Assembly (NCBI GenBank): GCA_028821785.1
Contig: JAPKFC010000017.1
Coordinates: 1-33,161, forward strand
Reading direction: 5' to 3'
DNA: 33,161 bases
Source of the DNA: Candidatus Poseidoniaceae archaeon
GTDB taxonomy: Archaea > Thermoplasmatota > Poseidoniia > Poseidoniales > Poseidoniaceae
The first letter of the stretch is position 1. Every line of letters starts with the position of its first letter. The notes beneath the pieces are model-generated. The model searched no databases, was not told the origin of the DNA, and saw only the letters and a list, made by a program, of their open reading frames with translations. Below, piece after piece: positions 1 to 7,953 of this stretch. The translations under genes and the position numbers were made by a program.

Positions 1-2200
1 CTCCATCTTCAACATAGCCCAATAATTCTGCAAGTCTTACAACTGTACGCCTCTCTGTTATGTTTCTCATCGTCACTCTTAGGTTACAATGTTCAAAGGA
101 TACTGCCTGCAGGTTTTGTTCTCCGATTCTAATTGTTGAACCAACTGGTTGAAGTTGTAAGGCTTGCCAAATACGCGGCATTAGTTCACACCAACGTCGC
201 TCTCCGTTCCTAATATCGCCGATAACATCATTTCGATTGACCATGCCGTTATTTCGCAAGTAAATCCAATTATCGCCATAAGGCGGATTCATTCTATGAG
301 TGATTTCTATTGCTTCATTAAGCGGCTTGAATGATACTTCTTGGCGCCATTCATCAACAAATTTTCCAATTGGCGGTGGGTTTCCTTGAGAAACTTCTCT
401 AAGTGTTGCGTTGATGTATTTTGTATTGCGCGACCTTCGTTCTTGGGGCATGTCACCCATAGCACCAAAATAGAAGTTATTTGGGCCTCTGATAGCGCCG
501 AGATGAGGACGTCCATTTGGGTTTCGGAGCACTCGTCGGGCGTCGTGATTTCTTTCTAACAAATTTTGTAACGATTCCTTTTCTTGCTCTGGAAGAGAAT
601 CTTCATCAAACTCATACCATGCGATTGGTATGGTAGACTGAAGGCGGAATTGCTCAAGTGCTTTGGCATCAATAAATGGTTTTTCGATCGGGGTTAGTTT
701 ATTATTAAAACCAAATGGTGGATTGATAGTTATTTCTGCCCGCAAACTCTCAACTCTATCGGCTAATGTTACATCGTCCACTAGTGAAAGTACTACTGAA
801 GCAATAGTGTCTCCCAATGGAACTTGGGCGTGGAACCTTCCATGATGGATGCACAATGGAATGGGTGAGTGTGGGGATATACTCCTGAGGGCGCTGATAT
901 GGAATGGCGCCCCGTGCGCCCCTTTTCCAACTCGTACTTCATAAAAATGGCCTAGTCGACCAATGACCAATATCCTACCTGATTGGACAAATACATTATT
1001 TGAATTGGCCGTAATTATCTGGTTTAGAAAACTAATTGACCGGCGTATTGGAGCTGAAATATCTAATTTATCATCATGGCTAGCGGTCCAATTGTTTTGA
1101 ATGGCCAATAAGTTTAATCCGATTTGTGATTCAAGTGGAGATAAAACTGCAGAAATCAAATAAGCCCAGATTACTGGATCTTCTGGTATATTTGCTAGGC
1201 GTGAATTGCCTGCCTTTGTCCTAACTCTAAATTGCCATTTATTTCTTGAAAGTTTTAACGGCCAATCCTTGAGTGCTAGAGGCCTATCTGTCGGCCTATG
1301 GTTTAACCATCTTGAAATCCAAGGAGAAGTTATCAAGTCGAGAGAGCCTTTTGGGTGATGGTCAAAACCTTCAATCACTACCCTTTTGAAAGTGGTTGGA
1401 CTTGATACATGAACTCGTAAACGTACATCTCTTGCCCATGCACTTAATGGATGAGTGCCATTAGAAGTTTCACTATCAAGTCGATCTTCGGCTTCTATTT
1501 GCAACCAAGTTAACATCGCCACCAGTGGTCGCTTTTGGCAGTTATTTGGTTGCTGGCGCCCGTCACGTAATTCTCTCCTTCGCATCATTCTATGCCTTCT
1601 ATAATCATTGAAAACGCGACCATAATGCTCTTGTTCTCGGGAAGTGATTGCATCGTAGACTAAGGAGCCCATAGTCGAAACTAACTTAGAAATATTCCAC
1701 CCAATTCTTTTTTTCTCATCAGAGATTAGAGTTAAGATTGAGATCATTGGAACGGGTGCAGGAAGTTTTCTTCCATCGAGTACGGCTGTGTCTTGTAAAA
1801 AAGAAAGAAGTTTCCCATCGTGTAATGCGAAGCCAATTTGCAATATTCTCCGTTCTTCGTGCTGTAATCGGTGACCCTCTTTTATCAAATGAATAATTCC
1901 CTGAAGCCGTTCGATTGAACAAGGTAATGAATGAATTGGATCCTCATTATCTCTCAACCTAGCCCATGTAACATCTGCAGTTCCGTCTACATTGGCTTTT
2001 AAATTCGACCAGCGTTGCTTTGAGGTTCGACCCCTCCCTCCGAACAATTCAATTCCTTCTTCATGTTCCCTTGGAGATAAAACTACATTCCAATCTGTGC
2101 CTAATGAATTGCCGACAATCGACTGGCATAGCAGGCAGAGTGTTTCAGAGCCAGCATTGTTTTTACAAGCATCACAATTTTGCTTGTCCTTCGAATCCAT
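1..2200 (-). CDS. Large uncharacterised protein with N-terminal zinc ribbon (3' end outside window)
   Basis: The minus strand is open from an ATG at 2200 to the window edge, about 733 codons with no stop, so the C-terminus is missing. An in-frame TGA lies four codons before the ATG, which fixes this as the first possible Met. Residues 9-25 hold two CxxC pairs (C9/C12 and C22/C25), as in a small zinc ribbon. The rest looks soluble: no signal peptide or membrane segment, a basic Arg-rich stretch near residues 205-225, and alternating charged and hydrophobic segments. I do not recognise the family. It lies 69 nt downstream of threonine aldolase on the same strand and may share its transcript. 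Short ORFs in other frames here are shadows. That it is a real gene is well supported by the unbroken frame; its function is unknown. Confidence 0.8.
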   Translation of the reverse strand, partial: MDSKDKQNCDACKNNAGSETLCLLCQSIVGNSLGTDWNVVLSPREHEEGIELFGGRGRTSKQRWSNLKANVDGTADVTWARLRDNEDPIHSLPCSIERLQGIIHLIKEGHRLQHEERRILQIGFALHDGKLLSFLQDTAVLDGRKLPAPVPMISILTLISDEKKRIGWNISKLVSTMGSLVYDAITSREQEHYGRVFNDYRRHRMMRRRELRDGRQQPNNCQKRPLVAMLTWLQIEAEDRLDSETSNGTHPLSAWARDVRLRVHVSSPTTFKRVVIEGFDHHPKGSLDLITSPWISRWLNHRPTDRPLALKDWPLKLSRNKWQFRVRTKAGNSRLANIPEDPVIWAYLISAVLSPLESQIGLNLLAIQNNWTASHDDKLDISAPIRRSISFLNQIITANSNNVFVQSGRILVIGRLGHFYEVRVGKGAHGAPFHISALRSISPHSPIPLCIHHGRFHAQVPLGDTIASVVLSLVDDVTLADRVESLRAEITINPPFGFNNKLTPIEKPFIDAKALEQFRLQSTIPIAWYEFDEDSLPEQEKESLQNLLERNHDARRVLRNPNGRPHLGAIRGPNNFYFGAMGDMPQERRSRNTKYINATLREVSQGNPPPIGKFVDEWRQEVSFKPLNEAIEITHRMNPPYGDNWIYLRNNGMVNRNDVIGDIRNGERRWCELMPRIWQALQLQPVGSTIRIGEQNLQAVSFEHCNLRVTMRNITERRTVVRLAELLGYVEDG

Positions 2201-2269
2201 AGTAATGCATCAAGCCTAGAGTATTTGAAGTACGCAAACAAAACACTACGCAGCAATACTAAACAAATT

Positions 2270-3313
2270 CTAACTTAATTGTGAAAATGCTTTGATTATT
2301 CTCTGTTCATCCTCATCATCAATGTGTAAATGACAAACAATTCTGACACTATTTGGACCTAGGTCAAAGAGATCGATTCCATGCTTCTGCAACTCTTCCA
2401 CGACTTTATATGCGGATTTCTCACAAGTGACATAAACCATATTTGTTTGAACAGTGTCCAAATCTACTGAGAAGTTGTCCATGGAATTAATGGCTGTTGC
2501 AATACGTTTTGCTCGCTCATGATCTTGTTCCATCCTCTGAATATTATTGTCTAATGCGAAAAGACAGGCTTGTGCTAATATCCCCGCTTGCCTCCAGCCT
2601 CCACCGAACATCTTTCTCCAGCGATGAGCCCGAGCGATGAACTCTGTACTGCCGACCAAGACAGAACCTACAGGTGCTCCCATTCCCTTTGAGAAACAAA
2701 TTGAAACCGAATCATAATCTCTAGTCATTCGTTTTGCATCTATTCCCGTTTTGATTATCGCATTGAATATTCTTGCTCCATCGATGTGTGTTTTGCATCC
2801 GTTTTTATTGGCAACCGCAGCAATTTCATCTAATGTCTGTTGAGGATAACAAGTGCCTCCCCCTAAGTTTGATGTGTTCTCTACACAGACCAAGGTACCA
2901 TTTGGATAATGCCCTTGGCTACCTTCTGCCTTTCGTATTGCTAATGCAACATTATCAGGGCTCATGATACCGTTTATTCCCTCGACTAAAGCGATGCTAA
3001 CTCCACATAATGCTGCGTATCCACCACCTTCATATTTGTAGATATGAGCGGTTTTATCACATATAATCTCATCACCAGGGACGGTATGTGCACGGATTGC
3101 AATAGCATTAGACATCGTTCCTGAAGCTACGAAAAGAGCGGCTTCTTTACCGAATAATTTTGCGACTCTGTTTTGTAATTCGATGACTGTTAAATCATCA
3201 CCCAGAACGTCATCTCCAACACTAGCACTCTCCATTATGGCTCGCATTTGAGCGGTTGGCTGAGTTACTGTGTCCGAGCGGATATCTACTCGGTCACTCG
3301 GGTGGTCGCGCAT
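2270..3313 (-). CDS. ltaE: Low-specificity L-threonine aldolase
   Basis: A PLP-dependent fold-type I enzyme that cleaves L-threonine or allo-threonine to glycine and acetaldehyde in the cytosol. Numbering from the ATG at 3313 (347 aa, normal family length): IRSDTVTQPT opens the protein, H90 lies in the KTAHIYKYEGGG cofactor-stacking segment, D178 and R181 lie in HIDGARIFNA, and K209 in SICFSKGMGAPVGS is the expected Schiff-base lysine. The frame stays open 42 codons further upstream, but those residues are unlike the family and would run into the divergent DUF805 gene, so I chose the internal ATG that starts MRDHPSDRVDIRSD. It is divergent from the DUF805 gene (90 nt gap) and upstream of the large unknown gene. 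The family assignment is firm; which threonine stereoisomer it prefers cannot be read from sequence. Confidence 0.93.
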   Translation of the reverse strand: MRDHPSDRVDIRSDTVTQPTAQMRAIMESASVGDDVLGDDLTVIELQNRVAKLFGKEAALFVASGTMSNAIAIRAHTVPGDEIICDKTAHIYKYEGGGYAALCGVSIALVEGINGIMSPDNVALAIRKAEGSQGHYPNGTLVCVENTSNLGGGTCYPQQTLDEIAAVANKNGCKTHIDGARIFNAIIKTGIDAKRMTRDYDSVSICFSKGMGAPVGSVLVGSTEFIARAHRWRKMFGGGWRQAGILAQACLFALDNNIQRMEQDHERAKRIATAINSMDNFSVDLDTVQTNMVYVTCEKSAYKVVEELQKHGIDLFDLGPNSVRIVCHLHIDDEDEQRIIKAFSQLS

Positions 3314-3403
3314 GTACTCGCCTGTTCGGCAACACACATCAAACCGGTGGTTTTGTTTGTTTACAGAAGGTAGAGTTATTACTTCAATTACGAAAGCGCA
3401 GTC

Positions 3404-3853
3404 ATGCAACCTCAACAAATGGGAAACATAATGCCCCAAGCGGCTAGGCCAGCACAGATGATGTCAATGATGGATTCCGTCAATAAATGTTTGAAATTCG
3501 GATACGTCGATTTTGGCGGTAGAGCAACGCGCTCTGAGTATTGGTGGTTCCAATTGGCAATTGGGATTGGAATGGGGGCAGTGATGGTCGGATTAGCAGT
3601 CGTCTCTGCGATTATTGGAGGGGACTTGGGTGCAACACTTTTCTTTGCTGGGTATATTTTGGCTTATTTGGCAATTCTTTCACCAATACTAGCAGTTACA
3701 GTTCGAAGACTTCATGATCTTGGGAAATCTGGCTGGATGTTGTTAATTGGGATGATTCCTTTTGTAGGATCAATATTATTACTCGTGTGGTTTGTTTCCG
3801 ATGGAGAACCTCAAGATAATCAATACGGCCCAGTACCTACTAACAAACTTTGA
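3404..3853 (+). CDS. DUF805 family membrane protein
   Basis: A small integral membrane protein of 149 aa. After a Met/Gln-rich N-terminus comes the DUF805 signature: FGYVDFGGRATRSEYWWF before the first membrane segment, then several hydrophobic helices (about residues 50-70, 77-98 and 110-130), and the VRRLHDLGKSGW motif between the second and third. The end, GEPQDNQYGP, is also typical of the family. Its molecular function is unknown; family members are inner-membrane proteins often linked to envelope or stress contexts. Alternative starts are Met6 and Met10. An AT-rich stretch (GAGTTATTAC) about 26 nt before 3404 could be a TATA box giving a leaderless transcript. It is divergent from ltaE and followed 53 nt later by the amidotransferase gene. 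Confidence 0.9.
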   Translation: MQPQQMGNIMPQAARPAQMMSMMDSVNKCLKFGYVDFGGRATRSEYWWFQLAIGIGMGAVMVGLAVVSAIIGGDLGATLFFAGYILAYLAILSPILAVTVRRLHDLGKSGWMLLIGMIPFVGSILLLVWFVSDGEPQDNQYGPVPTNKL

Positions 3854-3877
3854 TTCATTGCCATTTTAGGGCGAGGA

Positions 3878-3887
3878 TTAAAATATA
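3878..3887 (+). promoter_or_regulatory. TATA-like box for the amidotransferase gene
   Basis: TTAAAATATA lies about 26 nt upstream of the ATG at 3907, the spacing expected if transcription starts at or next to the start codon. No Shine-Dalgarno motif lies between, so a leaderless mRNA is the simplest reading. This is inference from spacing only. Confidence 0.5.
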
Positions 3888-3906
3888 CTCGTGATAATTT
3901 AGTATT

Positions 3907-4623
3907 ATGTGTGATTTATTCGCAATGAGTTGTAACGAAGAAGATAGAGCAACGAGAAGTTTACCAATATTCTCAGAATATGCCGGTTCAAACCCCGATG
4001 GCTGGGGCGTTGGATGGTTTGATGGAAATAATGCAGTAGTACATCGTGCGCCTTGTAGAGCAGATTTGGATGAGAGATTCTATGATAGCATAGATGAGGC
4101 ACGTAGTCGCAATCTAATCGCTCACATCCGCTATGCTACACAAGGTGAGCGGAATGAGTGTAATTGCCATCCTTTCACTCGCCACTACAACGGTAGAGAT
4201 TGGATGATGGCTCACAATGGCTGGGTCGATGATGCCGGAGGTCATCCGGGTGCTGAAGGGAATACTGATTCGGAAACTATTTTTCATGAAATAATGGACA
4301 AGGTCAGTGAATATCAAAATTCAGGAACCTTTAGAGGTAAATATCAAGCATTGAAAAAAGCGATAAAAAATGTATTTGATTCGTATCATGGCACTGTTAA
4401 CTTGAATCTGTTAATTAGTGATGGTAACATGTTGTATGCTTTCAACCACTATACTAACAAACCAATGTACATGCTTAGGCGTTCAAAATCTTATGGTGGA
4501 GCGATTCTAATTTCGACCAAGAAATTAACTGAGGAGAATTGGGAAGTAATTCCTAAAGATAGGCTGCTCTGTATTAACAATGGTGAAATAGAAATATTGT
4601 CCATTCCATTCGTTTATGAATAA
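3907..4623 (+). CDS. Class II glutamine amidotransferase (YafJ/GATase_4-like)
   Basis: A stand-alone Ntn-type glutaminase domain of 238 aa. Cys2, exposed once the initiator Met is removed, is the expected nucleophile (MCDLFAMSC). NPDGWGVGWF (29-38), the substrate-binding HIRYATQG with R75 (73-80), CHPF (87-90) and the oxyanion-hole AHNG with N104/G105 (102-105) are all present. GNTDSETIF is also typical of the family. No synthetase, isomerase or other acceptor domain is fused, and no obvious partner is adjacent, so the ammonia acceptor is unknown. The DUF805 gene is upstream; the Pth2 gene is convergent with only 14 nt between the stops. The start is fixed because Cys must follow Met1 directly. 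Confidence 0.9.
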   Translation: MCDLFAMSCNEEDRATRSLPIFSEYAGSNPDGWGVGWFDGNNAVVHRAPCRADLDERFYDSIDEARSRNLIAHIRYATQGERNECNCHPFTRHYNGRDWMMAHNGWVDDAGGHPGAEGNTDSETIFHEIMDKVSEYQNSGTFRGKYQALKKAIKNVFDSYHGTVNLNLLISDGNMLYAFNHYTNKPMYMLRRSKSYGGAILISTKKLTEENWEVIPKDRLLCINNGEIEILSIPFVYE

Positions 4624-4637
4624 TTGGATAAATGAAA

Positions 4638-5054
4638 TTAAAGAAGTTTGAGATTTCCGGTGATTTTCTCAACTGAATCGTCTTGACAAGGTCCGATTGC
4701 CAACACTGTCAAAGAACCAGATGGGATTTGAGTATGTCCAGCATCATGTATCTTTGACGTTAGTAATCCAGCCTCCTTTGCTTGCTTTTCTAAAGCGAGT
4801 AACTGGTCAGCATCAGCGCCTTTTAGACAGACCTTCTTTTGTCCCGAAGATAACCACGCTTGAAGAGCGAGTGGATTCTTTTCTCCAGCCTTTAATGTTG
4901 CTTGGACTGAAGCATGACCTGCTTGTGCAGCGATTTTCCCTTTGCCCATTTTCAATCCATTGTTGATAATAAGAATTAATTTGACTGGACCTGAAGGAGA
5001 TTCTCCATAATGTGATGGAGCAGTCATCTTGTGAATAATTGAACGTAGTCCCAC
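4638..5054 (-). CDS. pth2: Peptidyl-tRNA hydrolase type 2, copy A
   Basis: Pth2 releases tRNA from peptidyl-tRNA that has dropped off the ribosome. This 138-aa protein has the full fold: a beta strand (VKLILII), LKMGKGKIAAQAGHAS (34-49), KVCLKG (74-79), DAGHTQI (104-110, with D104 and T108) and VLAIGP near the end. Most Pth2 proteins carry Arg-x-Asp just before KMGKGK; here the segment is NNGLKMGKGK, so both the Arg and the Asp are missing. Met10 is an alternative start, since the first ~20 residues are outside the family core. It is the last gene of the minus-strand cluster, 33 nt after copy B. Family assignment is firm; whether it is a full hydrolase is less certain because of the lost residues. 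Confidence 0.9.
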   Translation of the reverse strand: MGLRSIIHKMTAPSHYGESPSGPVKLILIINNGLKMGKGKIAAQAGHASVQATLKAGEKNPLALQAWLSSGQKKVCLKGADADQLLALEKQAKEAGLLTSKIHDAGHTQIPSGSLTVLAIGPCQDDSVEKITGNLKLL

Positions 5055-5087
5055 TTCATCCCCTCAAGGAGAGGCTGGGCTCAACCC

Positions 5088-5456
5088 TCAATAAGGCTTC
5101 AACTGTGAAGTGAGCGCATCGATTGACCTTCTTGGTGCTGGTCCAATGCCAAGAACTGTTATCGTTCCAGGCTCCACTTCTGTATGGCCAGCATCTTTGA
5201 CGATGTGTGTTACCAAACCTGCTGCTTGTGCCTGTCCGGCTAATTGTTGCAAACTTTGTAGGTCGTCAATTTTGAGACATATCTTTCTGGCTCCGCCATT
5301 TAGCCACCTCTCCATTAATCTTGAATTGGCCTTACGCGAAGACATTGTGCACGAAACCGCTGCATGTGCGCACTGAACTGCCGTTTTACCTGCTGATAAC
5401 CCAAGATCTTTTCGAACTACCAAAGCCATTGAAGGGGAATCATCGCTAGTTGACAT
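5088..5456 (-). CDS. Peptidyl-tRNA hydrolase type 2, copy B (diverged)
   Basis: A second Pth2-family protein of 122 aa directly upstream of copy A. It keeps ALVVRKDL (11-18, the Arg-x-Asp element), QCAHAAVS (28-35), KICLKI (58-63), DAGHTEV (88-94) and VLGIGPAP (101-108). The usual KMGKGK stretch is changed to GLSAGK (19-24), so only the last Gly-Lys is kept. It is therefore altered exactly where copy A is intact, and intact where copy A is altered. It lies 22 nt after the ECF-S gene and 33 nt before copy A, so all three are probably co-transcribed. It may act with copy A, on a different substrate, or as a non-catalytic partner; the sequence does not decide. Confidence 0.88.
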   Translation of the reverse strand: MSTSDDSPSMALVVRKDLGLSAGKTAVQCAHAAVSCTMSSRKANSRLMERWLNGGARKICLKIDDLQSLQQLAGQAQAAGLVTHIVKDAGHTEVEPGTITVLGIGPAPRRSIDALTSQLKPY

Positions 5457-5478
5457 AACCTTCTACAACCTTCACTAT

Positions 5479-6180
5479 TCATGATTGCTGAACAATAGAT
5501 TCCACTGCTGTGGATTTAATTTCTTCAACAACGAGATCCTCTGCAACTACATCTGCAAACCATGAGCCAAACCAAACTGCAAATGTTAGGTTGCCGAGTG
5601 CATGTAGTAAATCATATGGAATTCCATGAGCAAGATATGTTAGGAAAGTTACTATCGTAAATGAACTATCAATGATCGATAATGAAACGATAATGTCGAA
5701 GACGAAGGCGGAAGCGATCGCTGCAATAAAGAGACGGCTGCGTTGTAATTCTCCATTGACGATTAAGGATAACTTTGAGCCCATAACCGCGACGCCTGCC
5801 CAACCGATGGCTTGGAAAATAGTCCACCATCCGTTACCGATAATCGCATTGGAAAGCATTGCGACCAATATTGCGAAAGCAGCACCACGTCGCGCTCCTA
5901 ATTGAGCTCCAACGATTAATGCTGCAACTGTTACAGGTTGAATATTAGGCAAAGGTTGCATTAATACTCGTGTTGCTGAAACAGCGAGAACTAATGTTAG
6001 TAGTAACAGTGAATCTCCAAGACTTTTCTTTGAAGGAGTTGCCAATAGCCAAAATGCTGCGACTAACAAAATTACATCCAGAACAAGACTAGTTGTTGGG
6101 GAAAATACTGGTCCGTGTGTACCAAGGGCTTGGAACATATAACAAGCCAAGGGTAACGCCTCCTTGAGGGTTGCGCGCAA
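5479..6180 (-). CDS. ECF-type transporter substrate-binding (S) component-like membrane protein
   Basis: A 233-aa polytopic membrane protein with about six hydrophobic helices. The middle segment, from RVLMQPLPNIQPV through GAQLGARRGAAFAI to NAIIGNGWWTIFQAIGW, matches the pattern of energy-coupling-factor S components, which capture a vitamin or metal and pass it to a shared EcfT/EcfA module. No EcfT or EcfA gene is in the window; such modules are often encoded elsewhere. The neighbour upstream (21 nt) is a secreted protein ending in a DUF4430 domain, the domain also found in transcobalamin-like proteins, so cobalamin or a related corrinoid is a reasonable substrate guess. The acidic C-terminal tail is probably cytoplasmic. 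Membrane topology is clear; the substrate is inference. Confidence 0.72.
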   Translation of the reverse strand: MRATLKEALPLACYMFQALGTHGPVFSPTTSLVLDVILLVAAFWLLATPSKKSLGDSLLLLTLVLAVSATRVLMQPLPNIQPVTVAALIVGAQLGARRGAAFAILVAMLSNAIIGNGWWTIFQAIGWAGVAVMGSKLSLIVNGELQRSRLFIAAIASAFVFDIIVSLSIIDSSFTIVTFLTYLAHGIPYDLLHALGNLTFAVWFGSWFADVVAEDLVVEEIKSTAVESIVQQS

Positions 6181-6201
6181 ATTAGCACCGATTTTGCAAT
6201 A

Positions 6202-7953
6202 TCATGCAGGTAGCCAATGAACGATTGTATTTTCTTCAATCGCTATGTTTTCTGCCGCTAATGAACCTCTTGAACCATTGACGAAAAACTCCCAACCTTG
6301 CCCTTGGTGACCATTAAACGAAGTGATATAAGTGCCTATATCTGATTGCTGTGAACTAATTGTAATATTTAGGTCAGAGGCTGCTTGAGTCGTTAACTGT
6401 AAGACATTGTCATATCCTGAATATCCACCCATGACTTGCTGTTGACCATCTATTTCAATAATTAATATCTGAGTATCTTGCCATTGTTCAGGCCAACTTT
6501 GGTTCCATTCTGCCTCGACTCCATTCGTTGCGCCTTCATCAATAGACGCACTCAAATCATCTACTTTGCCCGACCATTGAGTCGACAATGTTGGTATTGT
6601 GATTACCGCTATGATCAAAATAAGCAATATTGAAAATTTCTTACCTTGTTGTGGCTTTCCTGCTACGAATAATATTGCGCAGAAACTACTGAAAATTACA
6701 AGTAAAACGATTTGATTATTATTTTGTTTATCATTATCTGTTGAAAGGTTTTCATCCACCTCTTCAGCAATATTTGTTTCATTCAATCCACGCCAGTAAA
6801 CAACCATTCTACCAGCATCATTTGCCAGTACTAACCAATCTGAATCCGCTTCAGAATATACTGCAGGGGCTGCGGTTGTATATGTTGAGAAGCCCGGCTG
6901 GAATCCTCTAATATGCTCAAGTAATCCATTTTCAACCAATGTAAATCCTTTCCATCCACCTTGGGCAGTGTTGAGTGGTACCATGAATTGGCCATCTAAT
7001 CCCATTGCCATCTCGCCGTTTGTGGCGAATGTCAGCGAAGATAATGCACTGCAATTTTGAGAACAGTCAAATGAACGTAATTCAGATGAATCACCCGTTA
7101 CCAAATATCCATCTACCATGATTGGCATAGCTGGAGAAGACCCTGAGATATGACTATTGATTATCGAATAGTTTTCGTCTAGTAGGGCAATTGTGCTCTG
7201 TCCTTGACCTTGAGCGTGTATCACTATTCCTCCATTGATCAAGAGAGGTGAGTGCCTAATCTTGCCAATTGCCAGTGGATATGATGTCAAATTACCATCG
7301 CGTGATAAATGCCATAGAGTTCCATTTTCATCACCTGCTAGATAGCCTGTATCAGTCACAGTAACGCCGTTTCTCCAGCCTAAATCAGTTGTTGCGTTTT
7401 GAATTAAAGTTCCATCTGCAAGACACAAACTAACGATCCCTGTTCTTGTTGGCGCTACTAATTTGTCCGCATCTTGGGCTAATGAACCTGTAATTCCCCA
7501 AACATTTACCTCGCTTTGATAGTGCCAATTTCTCATCCCTGTCATCGGTTCAAGTGATTCGATTAATCCATCAGACCATGCTACGATGAGTTGCTTAGAC
7601 CAGGTTCCGCATTGGCCTTGGCCTGCTTCTATTATCTTCAATGGTGACATGTCATGTTGGGTGGCATTTTGATTGGTATTATTCCATAATTCCTTACCGG
7701 TTAATTCGTATGCAAATATTTGTGGCCTATCTTGGCCGACCCACATTCCACTAGTCCGCACGAATAATGTTGCATCATCTATAATGGGTGCAGTGGTGAC
7801 ATATCCAGCGGCGAATTGTTGAACCCATTGCGCCTCAAATCCATAAATTTGGTCAGACTCACTTGGACTTGATATTGCACTCGCCGCACCTGTGCTTAGA
7901 ATTAAGAAAGTCGCGCAGAGTATGAGCACCTTTTGTAGGCGATTCATGGCCAT
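6202..7953 (-). CDS. Secreted beta-propeller (PQQ-like) protein with two TM segments and DUF4430 domain
   Basis: A surface protein of 583 aa. A signal peptide (about residues 4-26, ending TGAASA) leads to a region with repeated short strands such as GKELW, DGLIESLEP and NGTLWHLSRDGN, as in PQQ-type beta-propellers. An Asn/Asp-rich linker follows, then two membrane helices (about 414-432 and 440-457), then a C-terminal domain with GWEFFVNG (553-560), typical of DUF4430. The start is the ATG that overlaps the gatE stop as TGATG; a GTG at 7956 and an ATG at 7947 are alternatives. With both membrane segments in the middle, propeller and DUF4430 would lie on the same outer side. The ECF-S gene follows at 21 nt. 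A ligand-capture role in vitamin uptake is inferred from the domain and the neighbour. Confidence 0.8.
   Translation of the reverse strand: MAMNRLQKVLILCATFLILSTGAASAISSPSESDQIYGFEAQWVQQFAAGYVTTAPIIDDATLFVRTSGMWVGQDRPQIFAYELTGKELWNNTNQNATQHDMSPLKIIEAGQGQCGTWSKQLIVAWSDGLIESLEPMTGMRNWHYQSEVNVWGITGSLAQDADKLVAPTRTGIVSLCLADGTLIQNATTDLGWRNGVTVTDTGYLAGDENGTLWHLSRDGNLTSYPLAIGKIRHSPLLINGGIVIHAQGQGQSTIALLDENYSIINSHISGSSPAMPIMVDGYLVTGDSSELRSFDCSQNCSALSSLTFATNGEMAMGLDGQFMVPLNTAQGGWKGFTLVENGLLEHIRGFQPGFSTYTTAAPAVYSEADSDWLVLANDAGRMVVYWRGLNETNIAEEVDENLSTDNDKQNNNQIVLLVIFSSFCAILFVAGKPQQGKKFSILLILIIAVITIPTLSTQWSGKVDDLSASIDEGATNGVEAEWNQSWPEQWQDTQILIIEIDGQQQVMGGYSGYDNVLQLTTQAASDLNITISSQQSDIGTYITSFNGHQGQGWEFFVNGSRGSLAAENIAIEENTIVHWLPA

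Noticed and set aside
307-845. Short ORFs on both strands near the left end
   Set aside because: They are out-of-frame shadows of the long minus-strand frame that runs from 2200 past the window edge.
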